Part shown: positions 10,287 to 19,445 of the stretch, in pieces
How positions within the stretch are numbered: the first letter of the stretch is position 1
How the letters are laid out: the number at the start of each line of letters is the position of its first letter
Program-made: the position numbers and the translations under genes
Notes under the pieces: generated by a model
Database searches by the model: none
What the model saw: the letters and a program-made list of their open reading frames with translations, nothing else
What the model was told of the DNA's origin: nothing
Origin: Saksenaea vasiformis B4078
Taxonomy: Eukaryota > Mucoromycota > Mucoromycetes > Mucorales > Saksenaeaceae
Direction of reading: 5' to 3'
Length of the DNA: 23,887 bases
NCBI GenBank assembly: GCA_000697055.1
Contig: JNDT01001886.1
Span: 1 to 23,887 of the forward strand

Positions 10287-13149
10287 GGTTCGAGTTCAAG
10301 TGTTGAAAGGCGAAGATTTCCCCCAAAAGACGATAGTCACTGTGACCCCTTTTTTCTTAACCTTCCTTTTTTTTTTTTCCTTCCCAACGCTGAACGTCCA
10401 TTGGTCCAAAAGTGATTTGCGTTACATGGACATTCTTTGTGCCTGTGTTCGCAGATCTAGATATTACCAAAAGATGCTCTATCCAGTTATCGTCAAAGTT
10501 ATAAAAACAGCAGCTAGAGGACTAAAACGTGAAAAACATGAAGATAAAAAAAAAAGTTCAAGGTCAGAGAGTCTGTATTCCACCTGAAATGGGGATTTGG
10601 TTATCACGAAATGACGGACAGCAAAAGAAAGCAAAAAATTTTTAATCACTAGCACAGACATTTCGAGCTGCTCGGCAGTTTATCGAAATGCAGTAGAACA
10701 ATAGGTAGAGCACCTGACTGGTATTCCGAAACAAAGCGTTGCTCATTTCATGGGAAGATGGGCACTCCATTTTCATTGGCCGCTCTACTATCTCAGGGGC
10801 ACATTACTGCGACATAATGCATCTCAGAGAAAAAAAAAAGGATCTTCGAATGTCATGGAGCAGTAACAATGACTCGTTACCAAAAAAAAAAAAAAAAAAA
10901 AGGGATATGTGCCTGAAGTAGTAGTGCTTTGAACAAGAGCAAAGGATGGCAACATCGATATAAGACGACGTCAACAATAACCAAGTTCTTCAAAAAGAAA
11001 GAAAGAAGGTTGTCAGTTTTATCCAACACAATAAAGGGCAATAACGGGTATCGTTGGATATCGTTGACAGCTACATCACTAGGAGCGATGGCTCTTTTCA
11101 TACGGCTCCAGCCATTGCAATCCAAGCTAGCAACTCTGGTCCGTTTGTCAGAGCGGGGTACTGTCAACTTACGAAGCACTGTTACTTGGGGCAATGTGCG
11201 AATGGATCGGGAGAGTTCCTCAGGGCGCATGCTATATAATTTGCTAGAATGGCAAAAAGTCGTGGGCTTATTCAGTACTCGAAGAAGCTGGCTGTGCAAA
11301 CTTAGCTGACAGCGCCTTTAAGGGTTTAGTTTGTAATGTGTTGCCCATGACAACCATCACCGATTGAACTATTTTTGGATTCAGACAAGGTAGATGATAC
11401 CCATCCTCCATCTTTATGGTCAAGGCACGGTGATATGCTGGTAATCAACATACCCATACTGTGATAAGCAAACAATTAGGATTCCTGGAAGAACTTCGTA
11501 ACTAACTGATCGCCTTGTGCAGAAAGAAGACATAGCTCTTCTTCTTCTTCTACAATGCTCCATCTCACAGGTAACCCCATCGAGAATCGGAGTGCAGTCA
11601 GTGAAGATCGAATTAGGTAGGACTTGCTAGGTATTTTTTTTTTCTTTGGGGATGTGTAAAATGACCGTAAGCCGATTTTTTTCTTTTCCTTTTTTTTTTT
11701 TTCCTTAGCGCGAAGAGCTCCGTGCTTTCCATTCTGAGATCAAAGAGAGAGGATCTGAAACCAAAGATACACCGTCTATGGACAAGACTAGTGTGCGCGG
11801 ATTTAAAGAGGACAAGCTAATCTACTCATCATGGTCGACACATCTGTCATCATTACCGGGAATAGGCAAGTAGTTGGGAAACACAACATGTGGTGCACAC
11901 GAAGTGGTAACACCAACATAATTTGATGGGAAGATAGGAAAAAAAAAAGGTCTTTGATGAGCATTTTGCTCCGATGCGAAGGTGATCGACGGGAATCCAC
12001 ACGTGCCACACACATTTTGAAGAGACGCTTATCCATAGGGGTTTCCCCAGTTTAGAATAACCGAATATCACCATTGTTTTTCTCTCCCCGATCATTTCAT
12101 CTGGCAATTCGCAACAAAATGGAAAAGTTACAGAATCCGGCAAAACGAAACTTTTTCTTAAGCTGCCGATAAACTATATACCATTCATGTTTTGTCATGG
12201 GATCGCCTCTCTCTTTCATCCAACCCCTTCCCTGTCTGTCGTACAAATCATGGCCCTTTTTGTTTATGGTCACTTGTCTATTTCTCATGATCTGTCCTGT
12301 TTTCTTCTGATAGACGCGCGTGCCCCACGCCAACATGATTCCATCATCATTACGATTTGGGGACCCTTAGAATGCTACACACAAAGTGGGTTTATGGAAA
12401 CACGGGTTTTTCTTACTTGCAGAAGAGCCACTTGAGACTAGAGTTGATCCGAGTAGTCGGGCGATCCTTCTTTTTGGCATAGAATGAAAGCGAAAACTTT
12501 AAAAAAGAAAAGGAAGTGCAAAAACTTTTTGGTGGTGTGCATAGTGGAACATTAGCAATTAGAAGACAGGGAATATCATTTTACTGTACTTACTGGCAGA
12601 TAGCTTTTTTGGCCGTGTGAATCGAAATTCTAGATCGGAAAAAAAGGAATCATTAAAAAACCGCACTGATTGGTGTAGTTTCAAAGACTAACGGAGCGAG
12701 AAAAAAGGTAAGAGAAAACGATCAGGGTCAATTGTCTCATTTTAGAACTCATTTCTTGGCGACATTTTGCGACTTCATGCCATCGTTTTTTTGTAAAGAA
12801 AGGGCCATGAAGTAATTTGAGGTCATTGGGTTATGCGCACTAAAATCCTTAGTGCCAAAAAAAAAAAAAAGAACTAAGGGCAATGTCGCTCAAGCCAGTT
12901 GGACCGTTCTCTTTTTTTTAAGAAATGTTCCTTTCCTGGGTCACCTGTCAACAACAAGGATCCCGTATCACGAATGTAGCCTAATGTTAACTAGCAACCG
13001 ACGCTTTGTTTGCTAGCAATACTCAACTGTTCAATTCATCTTTTCTTTTTTTTTGTGCACTGTATCTCCGAAGAAAAGGAAAACAGGACTAAAAACTTGC
13101 TGCATTGTCGTTGACAGTGAAATTAGAACCTCACTGAGCCTAATCTGGG
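10287..13149. other. About 3 kb without a well-supported gene
   Basis: Apart from the possible exon at 11709-11873, I see no gene. The first few hundred bases should hold the EIF1AD promoter. The part 11040-11300 has more balanced composition and is open in more than one frame on both strands, but no frame shows a family motif or convincing splice sites. The rest contains A and T homopolymers (for example near 10880-10900, 11640 and 11690-11702) and CTT repeats near 11538. No tRNA, rRNA or snRNA was recognised. Confidence 0.4.
11709..11873 (+). CDS. Possible last exon of a small unidentified protein
   Basis: A strong acceptor (long T tract then CCTTAG at 11706-11708) is followed by 54 in-frame codons and a TAG. 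The translation is polar and helix-like (starts REELRAFHSEIKERG, later SVRGFKEDKLIYSSW), and codon use looks coding rather than random. An obvious upstream exon is the ATG at 11555 opening with MLHLTGNPIENRS, whose best donor is the GTAGGA at about 11616, but that junction does not keep this frame. A weaker GTCAGT donor after codon 14 does. I cannot name the product; the exon pairing, and even the gene, are uncertain. Confidence 0.3.
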   Translation, partial: REELRAFHSEIKERGSETKDTPSMDKTSVRGFKEDKLIYSSWSTHLSSLPGIGK

Positions 13150-13197
13150 AGAGAGATGTTTTAAGGTTCAGAGACTAACCTTCTAGGCTATCTCTCT
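13150..13197 (+). other. Two-part inverted repeat (stem-loop) upstream of the bHLH gene
   Basis: The 8-base arm AGAGAGAT (13150-13157) is complementary to ATCTCTCT (13190-13197), and inside it AAGGTT (13163-13168) pairs with AACCTT (13177-13182) around an 8-base loop. This gives an imperfect hairpin with an asymmetric internal loop, about 130 bases before the bHLH reading frame. It could act as DNA (paired factor sites) or in a leader RNA. No known RNA family is recognised. Confidence 0.45.
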
Positions 13198-13327
13198 GCG
13201 ATCGAGATAAGTCTTCGGAAAGGAAAAAAAAAATCATGGGGTTTACTCCGAGAGGTTAATCATATATATAGAGAAGACGATTTCCTTCTTTATCTGCCTT
13301 GTCTTTTTTCTTTTCATTCTCTCTCAT

Positions 13328-14392
13328 ATGTATCCTTCACACCATGGTCTTCGTTGCAGTAAATCGATGCATGATCTTCATTCGACTGTACAACCCTCCT
13401 CAGCCAGTTTGTCGTTGAAGAACTGTCAGCAGCCTTATACTCTATTCCAACCATACAATCCTTTACTTGATCAAGATAATCCTATGATGAACGAAAATAC
13501 ATCTTCTCATTTATTTGAAAAAAGGTGAGCCTACAGATAATGCAAGGTTTGTTCCAAGCGAAATTTATGCTCGAATTAGACCGTCTTTGAGTAAAGAGGA
13601 ACGGCGTGCAGAGCACAATGCTCTGGAACGTGCTCGGCGTGTCAGTTTGAATGGCAAGTTTCGTCAATTGGCCGAAGCTTTGCCCAATCTGCAAAACCAT
13701 CGACGGCCATCCAAGGGTCAAATTGTAGAAAAAGCCTTGGATTGGGTAAAACAAAGTCTAACGAAAGAAGACCGATACCAGTACCAAATTCTTCAACTTC
13801 AACGCGAAAATCAAAGACTGCTGGCTCAGCTAGGTTTTACGCATGAAGTCGACGTGAAGCCTCCGGAAGCACAATCCCTCCCCGTCCAATCCACTGTATG
13901 GCAGCCACCTATTCCTTGCCCACCATGGTCTGCTTCTACCGCCTCTTCGTTTGACATATGGAACAATGATATGGACGAAGATGAAGACGATGAAATCATT
14001 TATCCTCGAAGGAAAAGTAGTCATCGTGGAAGTACCGCAAGCACTGGCCATCCTCCCTATGGTAAGTGGTCACTCATTCACCAGATTGCTTGCTTGATTA
14101 ATAAAAAATGACACCATCACAGAAACTACTACTAGTACTACTACTACTACACAAAAAGTTCCACCTTCCCCTTCTTACATGCTTTTACACCCTTTCATGC
14201 CCAATCAACGTAAGTAAACATAGTTTATTAAGCTTTTGTTGTTCATTGTTTTTCCATTGTAAAAAACAATTAGTTGGCTTTTGTCAACAAGGTCCAGATT
14301 TACCCGCCTCTTCCTCTCCGAATCCAAACCCCGTCGTCCACTGGCCACCATCTTCGGAAGCGCATCCTCTTGATCCTGTCCAACTTCTTTGA
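13328..14392 (+). CDS. bHLH-leucine zipper transcription factor, four exons (first junction uncertain)
   Basis: Nuclear DNA-binding regulator. Well-supported exons: main exon to 14061, then 14123-14209 and 14274-14392 with phase-1 introns and a TGA stop. The bHLH has basic region AEHNALERARR, with the His-Glu-Arg-Arg pattern of Max/USF-like proteins that bind CACGTG, a helix LNGKFRQLAEALP, a loop, and helix 2 SKGQIVEKALDWVKQSL. A zipper-like helix follows (ILQLQRENQRLLAQL). Downstream are Pro/Ser-rich sequence, an acidic patch (MDEDEDDE) and a threonine run encoded by ACT repeats. The frame from ATG 13328 (or 13367) joins the bHLH frame only by a 34-nt intron, 13525-13558, giving about 301 residues; another possibility is a longer intron ending at the CAG before 13537. 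The bHLH call is firm; the N-terminus is not. Confidence 0.85.
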
Positions 14393-15070
14393 ACATCCCG
14401 TCATTGATTAAATAAATTCACTTTTTCCATTTACAGGCTGTTGTCTTTTTTCTTACGTCACTTATTATGATTTTTTTTCTTTTTTTACCATGACAGGTAA
14501 AACTTGGCAGGGATGATATCATTTCCATCTGTCAGACTTTTAGTCTGTTGAACGTGGCACACGTAGCACCAAAGCTTCTAGTATCGTTTTCCGCCATCCA
14601 TGACGTTTGTTGTGTTACAAAAAAAACTTCATTTATGCTTTTTTCTCCAAGATGGAAGCAAACCTAAGTTCCATGAGTCCCCAAGTATCCATTTACTGAG
14701 ACCCTAAGAAAAAAGATTATCTTTTATTAGATTACGAATGACATTGACATGAGCAGGTCGATAGCTTACAAAGTTTTCGACAACGACACACAGATTCGGA
14801 TGTTTATATCCCCTGCGACTGCGCGTCATAAGTTGGAGTGGTTGGATTTATACTCTCTCAGTCTTTTTTTTTTTTACAGCAATGACCTAGCGTGTTACAA
14901 CAACAACAACATTATCAACAAAACAAAAAGCTTGAAACGGTTAGTGAAACAAAGCAGTGGTGCATTTTGCTTATTAATCGGCCTTTTTATAAATGGACTT
15001 CATTGCTCATCATTTTCAGTTTGTAGGGAACCTTGTTTCTTTCTTTCTTTCTTTCTTTTTTTAACTTAGT
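14393..15070. other. Intergenic region between the bHLH and SDR genes
   Basis: No gene is supported. A putative AATAAA polyadenylation signal lies about 18 bases after the bHLH stop. A small perfect stem (CAGAC/GTCTG, 14533-14547) is visible. A CTTT repeat directly precedes the SDR start. The open frame 14749-15069 is low in complexity and has no motif. Confidence 0.5.
15041..15062. repeat. CTTT tandem repeat
   Basis: About five CTTT units run into a T tract that ends roughly 10 bases before the SDR start codon, probably part of the pyrimidine-rich core promoter. Confidence 0.8.
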
Positions 15071-15793
15071 ATGTCTCGATATATTATTGTTGGTGGACAT
15101 GGCAAAGTCGGATTAAGATTGGCTGGTCTTCTTGCAAAGCGGGGCGACACGGTTTTGTCACTCATTCGGAATTCGGCACACTCCGAGGATGTCTCCAAGA
15201 CGGGAGCGCAGCCTGTTCTCAAGTCCATTGAAGACACAACAGTCCCCGAACTCGTTCAACTCTTCACCGGAGCCAATGCAGTGATCTTCTCTGCGGGAGC
15301 GGGAGGCAAAGGCGGACGTGAACGCACATTCAAGGTTGATTATGAGGGATGTATGAAGGTGGCTGATGCCGCTGAGCAAGTCGGGAGTCGATTTTTACTG
15401 GTGTCAGCATTTAATGTTCGAGCACGTAATGATTACAGAGCCTGTTGGGATCAGACAGTGCGTGAAAAACACGACCAAGCATGGAAGGCTCTCCCGGATT
15501 ACTTGGAGGCCAAACTAAAAGCCGACGAGAATATCATTCGTCGTGAAAAGTTAAAATGGAGTATCCTACGACCCGGGACACTTTTGGATGAACAAGGTAC
15601 AGGCAAAGTACAGCTAGGAGACATCAAAGGAGAGACCAGTGTGAGCAGAGATGACGTTGCAGCTACTTTGGTTGCGTTATTGGATGAGCCCAAATCCGTT
15701 GGGTTTGCTTTGGATCTTGTGCAAGGCCAAGTGCCCATAACAGAAGCTGTAACCAATGCAATCCAGAATCAAGTTTCTAGTTTCCCAAACTAA
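15071..15793 (+). CDS. Atypical short-chain dehydrogenase / NAD(P)-binding protein, single exon
   Basis: An intronless 240-residue protein with a Rossmann fold. The N-terminus reads MSRYIIVGGHGKVGLRLAGL, a first beta strand followed by a Gly-rich dinucleotide loop (GGHGKVG, residues 8-14). Later strands carry AVIFSAGAGGKGG, a position where SDRs have the NAG motif, and FLLVSAFNVRA where they carry the catalytic Ser. WSILRPGTLLDE is the conserved post-catalytic strand of atypical SDRs (NmrA/NAD(P)H-binding type), and VSRDDVAATLVALL is the typical C-terminal helix. The classical YxxxK pair is not clearly present, so enzymatic activity is uncertain; relatives include bacterial YwnB-type and plant stress-related proteins. 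It is the only substantial gene here without an intron, and is convergent with the Zn2Cys6 gene. Confidence 0.9.
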   Translation: MSRYIIVGGHGKVGLRLAGLLAKRGDTVLSLIRNSAHSEDVSKTGAQPVLKSIEDTTVPELVQLFTGANAVIFSAGAGGKGGRERTFKVDYEGCMKVADAAEQVGSRFLLVSAFNVRARNDYRACWDQTVREKHDQAWKALPDYLEAKLKADENIIRREKLKWSILRPGTLLDEQGTGKVQLGDIKGETSVSRDDVAATLVALLDEPKSVGFALDLVQGQVPITEAVTNAIQNQVSSFPN

Positions 15794-16134
15794 GAAAACC
15801 ATGACTCTCTAGCTGTTATCCTGAAGTCACGACCATTTGTAATAAAAAAAAAAGTTAACAGAATGACATGGCGATGACATTATTTTCCCAAAAAAAAAGA
15901 AGAAAGTTCTGTATGTACACAAATCATGATCTTAAAAAAAAATAATAAAAAAATAAAGAAATTCTAGTGTACTCTGTTTGTGTGTGTGTGTGTGTGTTGT
16001 GCTCTAAAAACTTAAAAATAGACCAACTTCCATAAAGAAAAGATAAAAAGAAAAAAGAAAGGAAGTTGGTATGCAGTGTCTTATTTGATGATGAATGGGG
16101 GCATAGAATATAAAAAATCATTTTTTTTTGCTTT
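15794..16134. other. Convergent 3' region between the SDR and Zn2Cys6 genes
   Basis: 341 bases holding both 3' ends. An AATAAA lies about 45 bases after the SDR stop, followed by A runs and a TG repeat. No gene is seen. Confidence 0.6.
15979..15996. repeat. (TG)9 microsatellite
   Basis: Nine perfect TG units in the 3' region shared by the SDR and Zn2Cys6 genes. Confidence 0.95.
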
Positions 16135-17355
16135 TTACCATTGAGGCATTGAATGGTTGTTCCAGGTTGCATTATGCTGTTGTTGTTGTTGTTGTTGTTG
16201 TTGATGATGCTGCTGTTGTTGGTGCTGTTGTGGATAAGTATAGGACTGTTGCAACATGGGTGATTTCTCCGTGCCATACCCGATGGTCGGGGTTGGTGTC
16301 GAAGGTGTGGCGGCATTGACATACATTGTGTTGCGGTTCTGTATAGGATTGACATAGGCACCATAAGGAGAGGGTTGTTGCATATTGCGATAAGCAGGAT
16401 CCTCTTGTGCCGGTGTTTGCCTATGAGGAGACGAGATACTAGTAGCAGTCGTAGTACTAGTAGTAGCAGTCGTAGTCGTATAATCATTTGTGGCTTGTTG
16501 TTTGGGCGTATCTGAATTATGATCCAGTACAGCACTACAGAGTTGAGATAGAATAGTCAACTTGGAGCCTTCTTCATCGGACTCGGATGCTTTGGCGGAT
16601 TTTTCAGCCACGGTTGGAGTCTGTGCAACATGTTGCTTGAAATTTCCATGCATGACCGGAGATTGAGCAACAGGGTTCATGGCCGCCTGGTATGACATAG
16701 TCGGAGGATAAACTTGTTGTTGAAGCGAAGTCGTAGTAGTAGTAGGCATGATGTTGTAAGGAGCCACCATCGGTTGATAATCATGGAAAGGTTCGTAATG
16801 GGTTGGATTGAAACCAGGATAAGGTACCGTATTGTTGTTATTACGAACAACTCCTTGAGAATACAAAGTATTGGAAGGAACAGGTGTTGTAGGCGATGAT
16901 TCCGATTGCGAATTTTCACTTTGGGTTCTACGTTTGTACGGACCACGTTTGACACCTTTTTTACGTTCCTTACGAACGGAGTTAACACAAGTCTCTGTCA
17001 AACCATATTTTATACAGCGCTGACAAGGTCGACCATCATCACACTTCTTACAAGCCTTTTGACAATTCACTAAACATTGTGTGTTATATATAATTAGGAA
17101 TGTAAAAATATATATATATATCTTCTTAAGCTTACCACAGGCATTTTTGACTTGTTTTCTTTTTGGTTTTGTCAAATTAGAATAAGCTTGAATAGAGTGT
17201 TGTTGTTGCTGAGAAGGTGAGACGAATTGCAATCCAGCAGATGGAATATTGATATGTTGTTGATCTGTTGTTACATGATTGGTTGTCGTCGTATTATTTG
17301 CAGTAGTAGTAGACTGTGGAGGATAACCGTAGTATGGTCCCTGGACAAATTGCAT
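16135..17355 (-). CDS. Zn2Cys6 (Gal4-type) transcription regulator with polyglutamine tail
   Basis: Fungal binuclear zinc cluster DNA-binding protein, nuclear. Coding exons 17355-17136 and 17069-16135 give 384 residues. After splicing, the cluster has C73-x2-C76-x6-C83-x5-C89-x2-C92-x8-C101, exactly the family spacing, with one extra Cys at 80. A basic region precedes it (KPKRKQVKNAC) and a strongly basic segment follows (RKERKKGVKRGPYKRR), a feature of one conserved fungal subfamily. The rest is low complexity, rich in Thr, Asn, Pro and Tyr, and ends in Gln/His runs. No fungal-specific middle homology domain is visible. The 66-nt intron at 17070-17135 lies between the first two zinc Cys codons, is a multiple of three and has no stop, so the unspliced frame stays open. 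A CAG acceptor directly abuts the ATG, indicating a leader intron at 17356-17417. Confidence 0.93.
   Translation of the reverse strand: MQFVQGPYYGYPPQSTTTANNTTTTNHVTTDQQHINIPSAGLQFVSPSQQQQHSIQAYSNLTKPKRKQVKNACGKLKKIYIYIFTFLIIYNTQCLVNCQKACKKCDDGRPCQRCIKYGLTETCVNSVRKERKKGVKRGPYKRRTQSENSQSESSPTTPVPSNTLYSQGVVRNNNNTVPYPGFNPTHYEPFHDYQPMVAPYNIMPTTTTTSLQQQVYPPTMSYQAAMNPVAQSPVMHGNFKQHVAQTPTVAEKSAKASESDEEGSKLTILSQLCSAVLDHNSDTPKQQATNDYTTTTATTSTTTATSISSPHRQTPAQEDPAYRNMQQPSPYGAYVNPIQNRNTMYVNAATPSTPTPTIGYGTEKSPMLQQSYTYPQQHQQQQHHQQQQQQQQQHNATWNNHSMPQW
16171..16231. repeat. Trinucleotide repeat encoding the Gln/His tail
   Basis: Mostly TTG/CTG units on the plus strand (CAA/CAG codons on the coding minus strand), broken by TGATGATG that encodes His. 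It encodes the glutamine/histidine-rich C-terminus of the Zn2Cys6 protein. Confidence 0.9.
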
Positions 17356-17417
17356 CTGATATCGATATTAAAGTTTAGACTGAGATTTAAATCAAATGAC
17401 AATAAAAAATAACTTAC
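17356..17417 (-). other. Putative 5' leader intron ending at the start codon
   Basis: Reading the minus strand, GTAAGT at 17417 opens a 62-base A/T-rich segment that ends in CAG at 17358-17356, with the ATG immediately after it. No ATG is found in the 60 bases upstream of the donor, so the preceding exon would be untranslated leader. Supported by the splice consensus only. Confidence 0.6.
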
Positions 17418-18097
17418 AGTTGAAGAAGAAGGAAGTTTGATTCAAATGGGATGGCCAAATGGAAATGGTGTTTTGGTTGAAAAACAAAAAAAAGAAAAAC
17501 GAATGTATGTGTTATGTATACAGAACGTTGAGACTATAGCAATGAATGTACTGTTGTTTTAACGGAAATAGTATATAAAAAAAGAGAAGAGAGAGAGAAA
17601 AGAAGAAGATCTTATAATAAAAAGATAAATAAAATAAAAAAAAAGAATGAAAGGAGAAACAAAAAGATACCGAAAAACGACGGACGGAAAGGAAAGAAGT
17701 CTTTCGCTCCACGTCGGAGAGCGAAGCCAAACATTGACGACAAAAAAAATTTTTTTTTTTTTTTGCACTTTGGAAACAGAACGGATGAAAGATTTTGGTT
17801 GGTTCAGCCTTTTTTTTTTTCTTTTTTTTTGTTTTTTTTTGTTTTTATGTTTTTATGTTGATCTTTTTTTTGTTGTCTTTCTTTAAAGAAGAAATAATTG
17901 GTAATACTAATAGAAGAAGTAGATAAAGAAGAAGAAGAAGTACCAAGTTGATCTGTTATTCGTTTTTTACGTATGTGCATAAAGGGAAAATGACATTTTC
18001 TTTCTTCAACGGAATCGCCCGGCTCAATTCCCGGGGCGCGGTGTTACGCGATCGAACACAGCCAATCTAATGATTATTAAACAATTTCTATGATGAA
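17418..18097. other. Low-complexity intergenic region
   Basis: This holds the leader exon and promoter of the Zn2Cys6 gene at its left end and the 3' end of the serine hydrolase gene at its right. It is dominated by A, T and purine-rich runs (for example 17740-17765 and 17809-17880) and GAA repeats near 17925-17940. A short GC-rich hairpin lies near 18014-18038. No gene is seen. Confidence 0.55.
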
Positions 18098-19094
18098 CTA
18101 GGTTACTTCTACGAATTTGGATACAAAAGTTGCTATTTCATTCCTGTTGGCCGCATTGGTTGGTACCACATGTCTATACGTCAACAGATGTCAAACCTCG
18201 TGGCTTCTGGTTGCACAAAACTTACCCTCCAGGATGAGCCAAGACAACCGGTTCTTTAAACACCGTCGTAAGTGCCTTCATACGCTCCGGTAAAACAAGT
18301 GTATCTTTCTCTCCAAACATATGCATGCTAGGTGTTTCGATTTTACTCTGGAATATACTGCTTGTAGCCGTCTGGGAGCTTGGTATAAATCCCGCAACGA
18401 TAATCGCAAATTTGAAAGCAGGATGATTAAAATCTGCTCCCAAAAGCTCTGGTGCAAGACTTCGATTCTCCAATAATTCCGTCAATATAGCTGCAAGACA
18501 AGCACCTAATAAAAAAAAAACCAACATCATTATCATCCAGTTTATATAAGTCTCTGCGTGTACCTTGAGAAAACCCAAATACTCCGTCAAAAGGTCCCTG
18601 CATAAAAAAAAAATGTCAGTCAAAATAAGGAAAGATGGCAGTACGTCATAGTCCTCTCTTTTTCTTACCTCTTGGATTAAAATAGCTTTCAAGTAATTGA
18701 CTGAATCTCTAAATCCCGGATAATAACCCTCTGGCGTGACCTCATCGGCATGCCACCAGCCAAATGCCTTTGCCTCTATCATCAGGGAACCCCATTGCTT
18801 AAAATCATCTTTCATTGTTTCTGGATCTAACCTTCAGGTGCATCCGGATCTGCTGCTGCTTCACGGTGTGCCTCGGAAGTATACTTTGGATTCACAACCA
18901 CATGAGGTGCCGTGACATAGACTACAAGCTTTGGTCATTAGCCACCAAACAACAACAACCATCCACTCCCATGTACCCATGTCTGCGATCTTGTCCAACT
19001 TCTTACGCACAACGGCCGTTTTCTTTCGAAATACCGGCCCATTCTGTACATAGCCATGCAGACAGAGAATGCGCAATTTCTTTGCTGAACTCAT
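18098..19094 (-). CDS. FSH1-family serine hydrolase (alpha/beta fold), one doubtful junction
   Basis: Small alpha/beta hydrolase related to yeast Fsh1-3 and human OVCA2. It begins MSSAKKLRILCLHGYVQNG, the family's first strand and oxyanion loop. Exons in transcript order: 19094-18977, 18921 to about 18865, 18826-18669, 18597-18564 (34 nt), 18505-18226, 18173-18098. The 34-nt exon carries the nucleophile motif GFSQG. The catalytic Asp lies in MFGEKDTLVLP, and the His in HPGGHVVPTN, formed by joining the last two exons. Total is about 240 residues, close to Fsh1 (243). The oddity is at 18827-18864: the reading frame continues plausibly past 18865 but meets TAG, and the next exon's frame is reached only by a 38-nt intron or a frameshift. 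The family call is firm; whether the gene is intact depends on this point. Confidence 0.85.
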
Positions 19095-19445
19095 GTTGGA
19101 AAAACAGAAAGAAGCGGACCTTGCCGGTTCAACTTCTGCTAGTTAAGGGTATCAGGCTTAATATTTATCCGATCTAGGAAGTGATCGATAAGCGTATGCC
19201 GCAGCATACAACATACAACGTCGTGCTATCTAGTGTTACATGCTTGCCATACACTGACTGAATGCACACAACCTCGATACACTGAAATCTATCAATCCCG
19301 AACTAGAAGGTTCTTCTTTTACCTGCCCTAGCGAGAAAGGCTCGCTTACCTCTGCTTATGGAACATGACGATATGCATGCGTTTTCAGGTTCCTGTACTT
19401 AGTCCCTTTATTGTTTCTAATGTACGTTTACAGTGTACGCGACGG
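19095..19445. other. Gap between the serine hydrolase and the Sel1-repeat gene
   Basis: 351 bases holding the promoter of the serine hydrolase gene and the 3' end of the Sel1-repeat gene (both minus strand). No coding sequence, repeat or RNA was recognised. Confidence 0.6.

Noticed and set aside
10690..10745. tRNA-like stretch (TAGGTAGAGCA followed by an anticodon-arm-like sequence)
   Set aside because: The bases before it do not pair to form a D stem, and no acceptor or T stem can be built; at best a worn fragment.
14749..15069. 106-codon plus-strand open frame before the SDR gene
   Set aside because: Low-complexity content including T and CTTT runs and Asn repeats; no motif; ends directly at the SDR start region.
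18014..18038. GC-rich stretch resembling a tRNA T arm (CTCAATTCCCGG)
   Set aside because: Only a bulged hairpin can be drawn; no D arm, anticodon arm or acceptor stem is present at the right distance.
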